DNA of 64,000 bases from Thysanoteuthis rhombus (GCA_963457665.1 OY735211.1:39392287-39456286); one strand, 5' to 3'. Positions 1 to 12,609 are shown, counted from the first letter of the stretch. Notes: generated by a model from the sequence alone, not told the origin. Translations and numbers: made by a program.

Positions 1-560
1 CACACCCACACACCACACACACACACACCCCCACCACCACACTCAAACCAACTGTTCACACCAAACACCCACACACACACACACCCTACACACACACACA
101 CCCACACACACACACCACACACACACACACACACACCACACCACACACTACACACACACACACACCCCACACACACCATCACACCACCACACACACGACA
201 CCCTCACACACACCACCCCTACAACAACACCCACCCACACACACACCCACACACCACACACGACACCACACACACCCACACACACACCCACCACCCACCC
301 ACACACACTACACTCTCACACACACACCCACTCACCACATCACACACACACACACCCATACCCACACACACATACCCAACCCACACCACACCCCTCACTA
401 ACCCTCACACCCACACACACACCCCCTATCCCACACACTCACCACATAACACACACGCCCATCCCACAAACTCCCACCACATCCACACATACACACCTCA
501 CCCTCCATAACACAACTCACCAATCTACCACAAATAATCTCCACTACATCACTAGGAACA
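1..560. repeat. Degenerate (CA)n array
   Basis: Almost only C and A, with very few T or G: a decayed (CA)n/(CCA)n low-complexity tract that runs off the left edge of the window. No coding content. Confidence 0.9.
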
Positions 561-589
561 TAACACTCACATAAATCTATCTACACATT

Positions 590-3120
590 CCATATGTACA
601 CACACAATACATATATATATACACACATACCTATGATCACACAATACATATATATATACACACACACTACATAAATATATACACACTCAATACATATATA
701 CACACATTATATGATATATATACAAATATAAATACACACACATTACATATATATAAACACACACACATTACATACATATACACACCCACATTACATATAT
801 ATACACACATTACATATATGTATACACACCCATTATATATATATATATACATACATTTATATACATATATATACATACATTACATATATATATATACACG
901 TTATATATATATATATACATACGTTATATATATATAATACACATACTTTATATATATATATATATATATACATACATATATATATATATATATACACATA
1001 CATTATAATATATATATATATACACATACAGTATATATATATATATACACATACATTAAATATATATATATACACATACATTATAAATATATATATACAC
1101 ATACATTATATATATATATATACACATACATTATATATATATATATACACATACATTATATATATATAATATACACATACATTATATATATATATATAAC
1201 ATACATTATATATATATATATACACATACATTATATATATATATATACACATACATTATATATATATATATACACATACATATTCTATATATATATACAC
1301 ATATCACTATATATATACACATACACTATAATATATACACATACACTATATATATACACATACATTATATATATATATATACACATACATTATATATATA
1401 TATATACACATACATATATATATATATATACACACATACATTATATATATATATATATATACACATACATTATATATATATATATATATACACACATACA
1501 TTATATATATATATATATACACATACATTATATATATATATATATACACACATACATTATATATATATATATACACACATACATTATATATATATATATA
1601 CACACACATACATTATATATATATATACACATACATTATACTATATATATATATATATATAAAAACGTATATTATATATATATATCTACACGTACATTAT
1701 ATATATATATCTACACGTACATTATATATATATATCTAACTTTTACATTATATATATATATCTACACGTACATTATATATATATATCTACACGTACATTA
1801 TATATATATATATACACGTACATTATATATATATATATACACGTACATTATATATATATATATACACGTACATTATATATAATATATACACGTACATTAT
1901 ATATATATATATACACGTACTTATATATATATATATACACGTACATTATATATATATATATACACGTACATTATATATATATATATAATACACGTACATT
2001 ATATATATATATATACACCGTACATTATATATATATAATATACACGTACATCTATATATATATATATACACGTACATCATATATATATATATACACGTAC
2101 ATTATATATATATATATACACGTACATTATATATCTATATATACCCGTACATCATATATCTATATATACCCGTACATCATATATCTATATATACCCGTAC
2201 ATCATATATCTATATATACACATACATCATATATCTATATATACACATACATCATATATCTATATATACACATACATCATATATCTATATATACACATAC
2301 ATCATATATTCTATATATATACACACATACATCATATATATATATATATATACACACATACATCATATATATATATATATATACACGCATACATCATATA
2401 TATATATATATACACATACATCATATATATATATATATACACATACATCATATATATATATATATACACATACATCATATATATATATATATACACATAC
2501 ATCATATATATATATATATACACATACATCATATATATATATATATATACACATACATCATATATATATATATACACATACATCATATATATATACACAT
2601 ACATCATATATATATATATACACATACATCATATATATATATATACACATACATCATATATATATATATACACATACATCATATATATATATATATATAC
2701 ACATACATCATATATATATATATACACATACATCATATATATATATATATATACACATACATCATATGTATATATATACACATACATCATATGTATATAT
2801 ATACACATACATTATCTATATATATATACACATACATTATCTATATATATATACACATACATTATCTATATATATATATACACATACATTATATATATAT
2901 ATATACACATACATTATATAATATATATACACATACATTATATATATATATATACACATACATTATATATATATACATACATCATATATAATATATATAC
3001 ACATACATTATATATATATACACATACATTATATATATATACACATACATTATATATATATACATACATTACATATATACATACATTACATATATACATA
3101 CATTACATATATACATATGT
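590..3120. repeat. TA-rich tandem array with ACACATACAT spacers
   Basis: Runs of (TA)n of about 10-20 bases alternate with short spacers. Spacer type changes by zone: ACACATACATT near 1000-1650, ACACGTACATT near 1680-2130, and ACACATACATC near 2215-2790. The zones suggest local expansion of variant units. The open Tyr/Ile/Val/Met-rich reading frames here are translated repeat. Confidence 0.92.
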
Positions 3121-3560
3121 ATATACACATTACACACATATATATACACATTACATACATATATAGATATATACACATTACATACATATATAGATATATA
3201 CACATTACATACATATATAGATATATACACATTACATATATACATATAGATATATACACATTACATATATACATATAGATATATACACATTACATATATA
3301 CATATAGATATATACACATTACATATATACATATAGATATATACACATTACATATATACATATAGATATATACACATTACATATATACATATAGATATAT
3401 ACACATTACATATATATATAGATATATACACATTACATATATATATAGATATATACACATTATATATATATATAGATATATACACATTACATATATATAC
3501 ATCCACACATTACATATATACCCACACACATTACATATATACATATACCCACACACATTA
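3120..3560. repeat. Tandem array, GATATATACACATTACATA units
   Basis: The same array continues with a different unit, ATATAGATATATACACATTA, in which ACATTACATA replaces the ACATACAT spacer. It grades into the 27-bp unit block on its right. Confidence 0.88.
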
Positions 3561-4225
3561 CATATACCCACACACATTACATATATACACACACATTACA
3601 TATATACATATACCCACACACATTACATATATACATATACCCACACACATTACATATATACATATACCCACACACATTACATATATACATATACCCACAC
3701 ACATTACATATATACATATACCCACACACATTACATATATACATATACCCACACACATTACATATATACATACACCCACACACATTACATATATACATAC
3801 ACCCACACACATTACATATATACATACACCCACACACATTACATATATACATACACCCACACACATTACATATATACATACACCCACACACATTACATAT
3901 ATACATACACCCACACACATTACATATATACATACACCCACACACATTACATATATACATACACCCACACACATTACATATATACATACACCCACACACA
4001 TTACATATATACATACACCCACACACATTACATATATACATACACACACACACATTACATATATACATACACACACACACATTACATATATACATACACA
4101 CACACACATTACATATATACATACACACACACACATTACATATATACATACACACACACACATTACATATATACATACACACACACACATTACATATATA
4201 CATACACACACACATTACATATATA
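3560..4225. repeat. 27-bp unit minisatellite
   Basis: More than twenty near-identical 27-bp units of the type ACACCCACACACATTACATA plus TATACAT. The CCCACACACA form on the left shifts to ACACACACACA on the right. Because 27 is a multiple of three, any stop-free frame stays open, giving minus-strand frames of 217 and 348 codons that are not genes. Confidence 0.93.
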
Positions 4226-4432
4226 TACACACACATCACATATATATACACACACATCACATATATATATACACACATCACACATATATACACACAGCAC
4301 ACATATATATATACGTACATACATACACACACATATATATATAAAAACGTGCATACATACACATCATATATATATACACACATCACATATATATATATAT
4401 ATATATACATACATACACACATCACATATACG

Positions 4433-4466
<34 letters not shown>

Positions 4467-4540
4467 CATATATATATACCCACACACATTCAGAAATATA
4501 CACATGTTCACGTATACATAGATATATATATGTCTGTAAT
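4226..4540. repeat. Decayed edge of the satellite block
   Basis: Irregular (TA)n and (CA)n with ACATCACATATA spacers, breaking up into unique sequence at about 4540. Confidence 0.85.
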
Positions 4541-4699
4541 ATGGATATTATGTGATCTGATTGAATAAAAATTATAATTTGAAGGCGTAGAGAAAAACTC
4601 AAGAGATAGTTGTCACATCTCAAAATTCTTCTATATATATATATAAATGAAAAATTGTCTCATATTAAATACATTGAAAGAGACAATGAAGACCAAGAA

Positions 4700-4935
4700 T
4701 GAATGAAATGAGAATCCGGGTTGAAAGCAGTTATTTGGCCTTAGCATAACTGGCAGCAGTTTAGCTCAATGCTAAGTGCATCACTATGTTGAAGTTATTG
4801 CTCTCTCCATGGCAGCTTTGATTCCTGCAGTAGCCCCATTTCATTTAATAGTTTACCTCATTTACCTTGTTTAAATTGAGTGATATACTTACAGTGTAGT
4901 AACGGGAAATTATTTCAAATAAGTTTCCATATAAT
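4700..4935 (+). repeat. tRNA-derived SINE, family A, full-length-like
   Basis: The head contains a tRNA A-box-like TTTAGCTCAATGCTAAGTGC and a degenerate B box around TTTGATTCCTGCAG. The tail runs through CATTTCATTTAATAGTTTACC and ends near ATTTCAAATAAG. The head is shared with 61690-61840 and the tail with the reverse copies at 42588-42740 and 61499-61620. Moderately diverged, so not recently active. Confidence 0.75.
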
Positions 4936-5113
4936 ATGACAATCGATAATTCATTCCATTGGACCAAATATGTCCATTTCTCAAATATATATATATATAT
5001 GTATGTATGTATGCGTGTTTGTGAGTGTACATACTTATCTTGTCAATATTAGTTTATCATGTCTCTTAAGAATGCATATAGCTGTTTTACCAACAAAATA
5101 AAAACCAATTTAC

Positions 5114-5240
5114 CTCAATTTTGTAACTCCAGAAAACTTGGTCACTTTCGATGGTGATGAAGTGTTTCTTGCTTTTTTTGTGCTTCCTGCTCTCTCCTTT
5201 GATTTTTGGGATTTGTAATTTTCCCATCTTTGTATGTACT
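5114..5240 (-). CDS. Possible internal exon of an unidentified lysine-rich protein
   Basis: Minus strand: a good acceptor (GTTTATTTTCCAG), 127 bp, and a good donor (GAG|GTAAAT). Two frames are open across it. The frame that follows a phase-1 upstream exon reads EYIQRWENYKSQKSKERAG, then a Lys/Ser/Thr-rich stretch ending VTKL. It is the phase expected if it joins the putative first exon at 15052-15076, giving MDAETKRK-EYIQRWENY. I do not recognise the protein. The ten-kilobase gap is full of repeats, and no RNA evidence is available. It could be a chance exon-like segment. Confidence 0.35.
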
Positions 5241-5284
5241 CTGGAAAATAAACAAAGATTGTAAAGCATTTCTGGTGGGACAGA

Positions 5285-5345
5285 CACTTGTAGCAAATCT
5301 ATCATTATACACAGATTTACTCATCTTGGTTGTTATAGTCACATT
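5285..5345 (+). repeat. Partial copy of the 43.3-kb repeat family
   Basis: TCATTATACACAGATTTACT, then TCTTGGTTGTTATAGTCACA, matches the left end of the element at 43320-43690 and, in reverse, the right end of the copy at 24440-24780. Confidence 0.6.
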
Positions 5346-5589
5346 TCAGCTGTTGTGCCCCCTGAACTTCAAGTATCTTCTGGGGGGGATCCTTCATTCA
5401 ATTGAAACTGGGTTGGGTATTCCACTTAGCCTATACTTTTATGTATAATTTTGATGTTCTTAAAACTCAATTCACATCTAAACCACAAGACTGAATCAGA
5501 CAAAAAACATGACCCTCGTGATGTCATAGGGTACAGAAAAACCAGGATTCTCCCTTATTTTATAAACATATAGCAATGGTTCAGTTTTC

Positions 5590-6480
5590 TATTACACAGC
5601 AAATCAAATAGAATTTTCAAGTTGAGACATGCACAGTTACCTCTTCTGCATCTGATTTATTCATCCTAAAAATCTTAAAACTCACAAACTACTAAACCAA
5701 ATTTGGCAGGGATACAAAGTATGAGGGGATTACAAATATAAATTTTAGGGCCATTCCATTCAATTACCCCCTCTACACTATACCTATATGCCCTAAAAAT
5801 TCATGACAGAAACTACAAGGCTGGTCTACCAAGAATCATGAAAGGATATAATACATAAATTTTAGGATCATTCCATGTACAGTTACTTTATACATATGAT
5901 AGGTATTAATCCACAAAATTCATAATTCAGAACCTATTCTGCCAATCAGAACCATACTTGGCATGAATATCAAGTATCACGTGGGGATCTCGAATATAAA
6001 TTCAGGAGCTGTTCCACTTGTTACCTCCCCGGCATCGTATTTATGTCTACAAAACATCTTGGAAAAAAGTTTCGAGTGAATCTACATAAAGTTACTTCCC
6101 TTGCATTCTAGCTACAAATCAGCACAACACACAATATCTGCTAAAGTTGAGGATGAATGTCAATGAAATTTTATGGAAGGGTGGGCTATGGGCAGTAAAA
6201 GAGGGGATTACATTTTGGGGCAGATCTAGGAATCATTTTTTTTGATCGAGAGATATTACCCCACCCCTACGTTTATGTTTCATTATATGTCCATACAATA
6301 TCTCCAAAAGCTAAAGAAAAATGATTAAATTTTGGGGCAAATCCAGGAATTCTTCAGTTAATTTCCCTGAAAAAGTGTACGGATTCTGGATTTATACTTT
6401 TCATCAAATCCTTTCAAAAAAATGAAAGATCAAGCAAACGTTTTGTATTCTTTTATGTTCTGTTCACATTGTGAAATTTT
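5590..6480. repeat. Diverged long-unit tandem repeat
   Basis: Several imperfect repeats of roughly 130-150 bp. Each has a 'cannot-open' set of recurring phrases such as ATATCTCCAAAAGCTAAAG, GGGTGGGCTATGGGCAGTA and TTTTGGGGCAGATCTAGGAA. Related copies occur at 47640-48010 and 53325-53500. No coding potential. Confidence 0.65.
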
Positions 6481-7134
6481 ATAGCAATAACTTATTGCTT
6501 GATAGATGGATGAAAATATATAGCATTACTTAAAAATAAGGCTGGGCAATAAAGACAAAAATTCATATCCCGGTGTAAGAATTGAAAATATACCCCTTGC
6601 CCAGACTATACCCAAGGTAGGCTAGTGGGCTAGCCTGTTTTATATCCCAGGCATATTCTGAGTTAGTGAAGTTTATGATCCACGGCATATTCCACACCCA
6701 CCTAACCCAGATTATAGCCCTTTGTGTTTTCCATAAGTAAGTCTGTGTTTTAATGTTTCATTATAACCCTTACACTCAGATACACAAAAATTGAATAACC
6801 AAGTATACAGTATTAAATTCTGATTTAATTTCACACTCTGATGACACAATCTTCAATTTTGCTCGCTTAATAGCCATTGCAAACTAATTGAGTGCAGACA
6901 GCATACATCCCTCATCATAATGTGTTAACAAAATATGCAGACATTCATATTGAGAAAGTTCGAAAACTTTGAATCTAGAGCAGGAATGAAAAATGTTAAA
7001 ATAACAGAAGTAGCTAATACCAAACTATATTTTCCTATATCCAGCCTGGCTCTTTGTTGGTACATTCCTGCCCTCAACCTGTTTTGTGTTCTTTGTGTTT
7101 ATTCCCAATACTTGATGAAGTTACTAATCTACTT

Positions 7135-8135
7135 GTCATAATTTCTGTTCATGATCTTATATACTTCTATCATATCTCCTCTCACTTTTTTACAGCCAAG
7201 AGTTGGTAGTGTATCAACTCCTTTATTTTTAGTTGAAATTAAAAATGAAAATAAATATTAGCTTTAGCTATGAAATCTCAAAATTTAACTACATATATAA
7301 AACTACTGAATGCGAGTTTTGACTTGCTCATTTGCCCCACAAGAACTCCATAGCTACTTCAACGCAAACACTGCACTTATTATTTCATCCCTTTAGCTCC
7401 CTCTTGCGTCTAAACTAAACCAACTGCCTTTTGATAACCTAGCCTGGTCAAACCTACCACTCATTATTACAGGCACTACTAATCAAGCTCCATTCGATAG
7501 ATAAACCAAATGATATTAGACCTCGTATGTCACATGTTTCCCTAACTAAACAAACACATAGAGACAAAATCATTTGTCCTCAACAACTACACCATCTCAT
7601 CACTACATAGAAACCTAAAGCCATCACTACTCCCCCTCCATTACTATAGGAATCACCTGTAACAGGTGCCCTGAAAAGAGCTTCAGTTTACACAGGCTCA
7701 GATTTGCCACTCGGCATACTTGTCTCATTACTCTCCTATTGACTCAATGTTTTGCATGGTGCCCAGACTTTACTCGCATACTCTAGGTAGATTTGAACAA
7801 AGGATTTCTAATGTTTTCTTATCAAGGTAGATTCTTGTAATTCCCATCATTGAACTGGCTTTTTTTTTTTTATAGTTTTTCACAAATATGCTTGTCCAAT
7901 CTGAGTTCATTGTCTATAATTACTCCAATATCCTTTTCTTCCTTCATTATAAGTTCCTTCTCCATAAGTTAGAAGTCAGTGCCTGAGATATGTTGTCTAA
8001 TACGTATATGTTTATATCTAAAAGAAATCGTTTTACTCCAATATGTTAATTTGTCTGTATCTTTCTATATTGCGTCCATATTCTCCGTTGTCTTAATCAA
8101 GTTGAATATCTTAGTATCATCTAGTAGATTCTATT
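7135..8135 (-). mobile_element. CR1/L2-like LINE fragment, reverse-transcriptase C-terminal part
   Basis: On the minus strand the order of motifs is that of a non-LTR ORF2 RT tail. LDDTKIF (the YADD-type active-site block) is at about 8135-8115, then a DxDKLTxWSKT block. KDIGVIIDNELRLDKHI is at about 7945-7890, SSMMGITRIYLDKK at 7855-7815, and LEYASKVWAPC at about 7785-7750. VRGDMIEVYKIMNR at 7185-7140 ends it. The reading frame changes and stop codons show it is dead. The usual spacing between LEYASxVW and RGDxIEVYKI is interrupted by about 500 bp that includes a separate repeat (7320-7570). The 5' part of the element is absent. Confidence 0.75.
7320..7570 (+). repeat. Fragment inside the LINE, related to 12115-12360
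   Basis: CATAGCTACTTCAACGCAAA, TTTAGCTCCCTCTTGCGTCT and CCACTCATTATTACAGGCAC match the region right of the LTR-like repeat at 12115-12360. Its position between two motif blocks of one LINE indicates insertion into the LINE. Confidence 0.6.
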
Positions 8136-8979
8136 ATATTAGGTCAATAATAAATATAACAAATAACAGTAATAACGTAATTTTATTTTGTTTGAAAATA
8201 AAAATGAAGAGCCTTAAATTTTGATAGCTGTAGTTATGAAAAATTGACATATTTTTTTTATTTGATTCAAGAAGTTCCAAAATTGAACATTTGATACAAA
8301 CAACTTTGTTTTGTTTGGTTTTTGATTTTGAAATTAAATAGACTAACTGACTTTTAATTTCCCAAAAGAATTTTAATTCATTTTTATTTCAAAATGCATA
8401 TAGAGATTTTTTTTTTCCCCAACTGCAAACATCAACTTAGTTTACATTTATAGTTACATCTTTCTTTTTTTTGTATTGCAATCAGGACAGTATTACATTA
8501 GTAAGGTCGAACTCATTTCTGTATGTATATTTTGAAATTTAACATTCACATGGGGAAACAATATGTAATTAAAATTGTTTGTAAGAAATATCAATGTAAT
8601 GATATTCACTATGAGCAGGAAGCCAGTTTCAATATTGAATAACAGATGAAAATCCAAAAATGGATTACTGGTTGAAACATACCAGCAATACACCTAAAAA
8701 CATGGATAAAGAAATGAAAAAGGAGGGAGCATACAAAATACTATCAGTATCAGGAAGAATACATTTCATTTGGATTTACATCAACACAACCTTTAATGAT
8801 ATCTCAGAACAAAACATTTGAGCATGCATGAACACCCACAGGCAGACTCACATGTACCCTCAGGATTAAGTCAAAGCAGTTCAAACAACATCGGAAACTA
8901 GCAAGGGAAATTATGAATTGCCCGTATATGCTCATTTTTATCCCATAATTTTAGCATAAACCTGTATTTTGAATACAAT

Positions 8980-9049
8980 CCTCCACTGAAAACTTGGGGG
9001 TGGGTTTAAAAAAAACAAAAAACAACAACAATTTCACTACCCATTCAGG

Positions 9050-9084
<35 letters not shown>

Positions 9085-9128
9085 ATTTTAAAGTTTCTAC
9101 TCTGAACAGCCCAGATACATGAATACAT

Positions 9129-9178
<50 letters not shown>

Positions 9179-9265
9179 GTCAGAGCACATGAATAATTTA
9201 AACCCAGCAAAATTGTTTAAATTGGTTTGTGGCGGGTGGTGGTGATTATCAAAAACAAAAAAATG
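8980..9265 (+). repeat. Left arm of a large inverted repeat
   Basis: CTCCACTGAAAACTTGGGGG, TTTCTACTCTGAACAGCCCAGA and GTTTAAATTGGTTTG recur in reverse complement at 11228-11470. The arm carries (GT)n at 9052-9081 and (AT)n at about 9137-9174. A third, direct partial copy lies at 9755-9960. Confidence 0.7.
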
Positions 9266-9754
9266 CACAACAGATGAGATGTATGTGAAAAGTTGTTTTT
9301 TTTTCAACCTCAAGGGGATCAACGTCTTTTGGCAGCATGTTATTTCATTCAAGATATTCCTTATTTTTAATTAGAGAGGAACAAGGGTGAAAAGAAATTT
9401 AAGTAGTTTACCAAAAGGGTAGGAAGAAAGAAGGGGAGAAAGGGATGTTTGTTAGTTTAATAAGATGGTCAGAAGAGAGGGGAAGGAAAGAAAGTTAGGT
9501 AGTTTACTGAAAGGATAGGAAAATATTGGCATATGAATCCTATCCATATTTGTATAACAATTAGCTTAAATCATTGACTGCCAACAAAGATGGGAAGGGA
9601 AGACGAGACAATAAGAAGATACAAGCATAAATATTGCGAGAAATGCAAAGGCATGAGATGATATTACAGTTTAGTTTTAGTTTAGGTGTCAACAACCGTG
9701 GAATTTCCTAATGGGTACAGCAAGTGTAAATAAATGCTAGAATCCATGAATGAC

Positions 9755-9960
9755 CTGAATCCTTTAAAAGTGTTTTAACTGTTCTGTTGTGGGTAGTGGT
9801 GATTGATAACATTTACATGCATGTCAGATGAGATATATATGAAAAAACAAAGGTGGATACGAACTAAGAGACCAAGTTTTCCCCGACTCATTGAGGGGAG
9901 TGTGTGCCAAATTTCAAGTTTCTACTATGAACCCTTTTTTCCAATTTTTTTAATTGATCA
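9755..9960 (+). repeat. Direct partial copy of the inverted-repeat arm
   Basis: TGTTGTGGGTAGTGGTGATT and CAGATGAGATATATATGAAA match 9225-9290. GGGGAGTGTGTGCC with TTTCTACTATGAACCC matches 9050-9110 of the left arm. The order of the two blocks is rotated relative to the left arm. Confidence 0.6.
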
Positions 9961-10199
9961 CCCCAATATGACATTGGTCAGTGGGTGGTTGAAAAAAAAA
10001 CCAAAAAAAAAAAAACAAACTCAAACCTTTTCACATATATTTAAACTGTTATTAATCATGGTAACCATCAGGAAATCTGCCCATAACGAATTTATCAACG
10101 GCAGAAAACTGCCCATCAAAATATAATCTGCACATCATTCTTTTATCTCTTTCCGTTTTTTAATTGATAAATATTTTCAGTCTGAATTTTTTTGATGAG

Positions 10200-10645
10200 G
10201 GAATATCATAATGTAAATTTTTTTTGCGGACTTTCTTCCTTATTTTGATTTATTTTTTCAATACAATATTTCGCCCGTTGTACCCTACAGCTGCCTTCAG
10301 GCAATTAATGGTTGCATTTTTTATCATGGGAATTATAAAATGATGCAATGAACAGTCCTTTTGGATCAGGGGCTCCTATTTGGTGTGCAGTTCCACACTG
10401 TCTGATAAGAAGGATGTCCAAACCAACCATAAGTACTGACTCCTTTAGGCATCTCACCCTTCAATGCTGTTCCCTGTCTAGAATTTTCGTTTCTTCCCAA
10501 AAAGGTTAGGACTACCTTTTCCACTCTAAATGTGATCCACAAAGCCCGACTTGGTGGTCTCTATGGGTTACAGCTTTTCAGTGCTCTTCTAGTCTCACCT
10601 TTGTATACGCAGCCACAACAGCATGGGATACAGTACACGCAGTTC
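10200..10645 (-). mobile_element. Penelope-like element fragment (GIY-YIG region and 3' end)
   Basis: On the minus strand CVYCIPCCCGCVYKGETRR (about 10640-10580) is a good match to the Cys-rich GIY-YIG endonuclease opening of Penelope-like elements, normally followed by Ala/Ser-Leu-Lys. Downstream comes CCTGAAGGCAGCTGTAGGGT and a GGGCGAAATATTGTATTG motif (10305-10260), the 'opposed repeat plus CGAAAtaTTGT' ending often seen at the 3' end of such elements. It is degenerate and no RT is found next to it. Confidence 0.55.
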
Positions 10646-11227
10646 TTGGCCAAGATTAATTAACAATGAAAAGAAATAAGAGAATTCAGGAAAGAGAAAC
10701 AAGAGTCAATAGATACATTTACTCGTTTATTTGAATAAATTTAATTTTCTAATTATCTTGCGTAGCTCAAGTTTTTATTTATTAAAAATGAAAAGAAATA
10801 AGAGAACTCATGAAAGAAAAACAGCAGTAAGTTATGTTCAGAATGGCACTTTTCCTCCCTTGATAAATTTGAGACAGCCAGTGGGTGAGAAAAACTTTTT
10901 AAAAAAAAACAAAAAACAAAACAAAACAAAAAAAAGAATTACAATCAGGTCCACCATGGCTGAGTCGTGCCTAAATGTTTTTATGAAACCGTTGAGGAAA
11001 AAAGATAAATAAATAAATAAAAAGAAAATCATCAACTTTTCTCCTTGCATAAATTTGCGATGGCCAATATGTAGAAAAACACCAAAATTCTAGACAGCCA
11101 GTGTGTGAAAAAAAACAAAAACAAACCCAAAGCAAGTATCTATTAATCAATAATGAACAGAGAATAAGAGTATTATGGAAAAAACATGTTTTGATGAGCA
11201 GTTGTTCTCCCTTGATAAATTTGTGAT

Positions 11228-11470
11228 GAGCACTTCAGCAGGACCCATCAATCACTAGTACTCACAACAAACCAGTTTAAACACTTTTACTGTGTCCAAA
11301 TTATTAAGATGTTCTGACAATTACATTTATTCATCTATGTATCTGGCCTTAACCCAGCTATGTTCTGAGCAGAAATATCAAATTCCGCACATACACACAC
11401 AATTTACTCAATTAGTGAAATTGTTTTTTTTCTTTGATTTTTACCCCCTCCCCCCATTTTCAGTGGAGGG
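11228..11470 (-). repeat. Right arm of the large inverted repeat
   Basis: The reverse complement reads CCACTGAAAATGGGGGGAGG, TTTCTGCTCAGAACATAGCT and TTTAAACTGGTTTGTTGTGA, matching the left arm at 8980-9265 in order. Short phrases of the type GACAGCCAGTGGGTGAGAAAA recur between the arms (9975, 10870, 11055, 11095). Confidence 0.7.
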
Positions 11471-11764
11471 AACTATTCACAAACACAAATAATTTTCCAC
11501 CTGAAGAACAGAGACATTTTGTTTCATTTCAGGAACATAAGTTGACACTTTGTTTTGCAACTTCATTTGGCTTACGCAGCCAAACCTTTGCTAACATTTA
11601 TTGTTATTCTTATTGATTTTTGCAAAATTTTTGTCCACGATTTTTACCATTGCATTGTTGAAACCTCCTTTGAGGTCAATTTACTTTCCTTCGCCTATGC
11701 ACTTCTTATGTAAACCGATTTTAACTCTTTTTTGCAGCCCTCTAGACTGCTGGGGGCGGGGAGT

Positions 11765-12600
11765 ATTGTAGCAACCCCTATATTTCTAGTCAGGAATTAG
11801 ATACGAAACCCTTCTTTTAGCTAGGTATCTGAAGTGTCACTTCCTTCAACAGCCCTCTATAAAAGCCCTGAACACAAATAATCAAATGCCTCTTTACCCC
11901 AGTCATCAAAACGGTTAGCTTCTAGCCTTTTAGCCCCGGCTTTCAAGCTGGTTAACTTCTTCCTGTCTCTTGCCTATTTGGCCCTGGCATCTTGAGCTGG
12001 TTATCTTCCTTCACCCCTCTCCGAACTCTTAGTCAGCATAGTTTCTTCTTGGACCATAACATATACACATACATATATATATATATATTGTCTTGTCACT
12101 TATCTTCCTCGATGGGAGCATTCGCAAAAACTTCATAGCTACTAAATGCAAACACTGCAATGAACATTTTTGGTGACCACACAAACGCTGTGTGCATTAT
12201 CTCGCCTCTTTAGCTCCTTCTTGCACCTATTTTGACTAACTGCCTTCTTGTAATCTAGCTTGGTCAACTATACCACTCATTATAACAGGCATGACTCACC
12301 AGGCTCTATTCAATGGATAGATGAAATGACATTAGAACCTTTACGCCACATGTCCCTTAAATTCTTATTCTTTCCTATTGTAGCGTCCCCTATACTTTTA
12401 GTTAGAAATTAAACATGGAACCCTTCTTTTAGCTCAATATAGAAAACATCACTTCCTAAAACGACCCCCATAAAAGCCCTGGACGCACATGGTCCAATGC
12501 TCATTGGCACAAGCACTCCTAGCTGGTTACATTTTTGGTCCCAGCACCTGTTGCCGGCTACTCTTTCTCTCTCTTTCCTCCTCCTTAAGATCGTTATCAT
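11765..12600 (+). mobile_element. LTR-type retroelement fossil (two LTR-like direct repeats)
   Basis: Two similar segments start at about 11767 and 12376 (TGTAGC...CCCCTATA, AACCCTTCTTTTAGCT, TATAAAAGCCCTG as a TATA box). A purine-rich GCTGGGGGCGGGGAG lies just before the first copy. A possible primer-binding-like TGGTGACCAC occurs near 12172. I see no gag or pol. Best read as remnants or solo/nested LTRs of an old Ty3-type element, clearly broken, with the two copies well diverged. Confidence 0.5.
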
Positions 12601-12609
12601 TTCGCAGAA

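Noticed and set aside
667-2991. Many Tyr/Ile/Val/Met-rich short open frames
   Set aside because: Pure TA/CA tandem repeat with no start context, splice structure or non-repetitive coding sequence.
3560-4225. Regular repeat spacing reminiscent of a CRISPR array
   Set aside because: The units are directly adjacent low-complexity sequence without unique spacers, and the genome is eukaryotic.
3558-4623. Minus-strand open frames of 217 and 348 codons rich in Cys, Val, Met, Ile and Tyr
   Set aside because: They are translations of the 27-bp minisatellite. The unit length is a multiple of three and contains no stop in these frames.
8951-9352. Minus-strand 133-codon frame
   Set aside because: It consists largely of (AT)n and (GT)n microsatellites translated as Tyr/Ile and His/Thr runs within a repeat arm.
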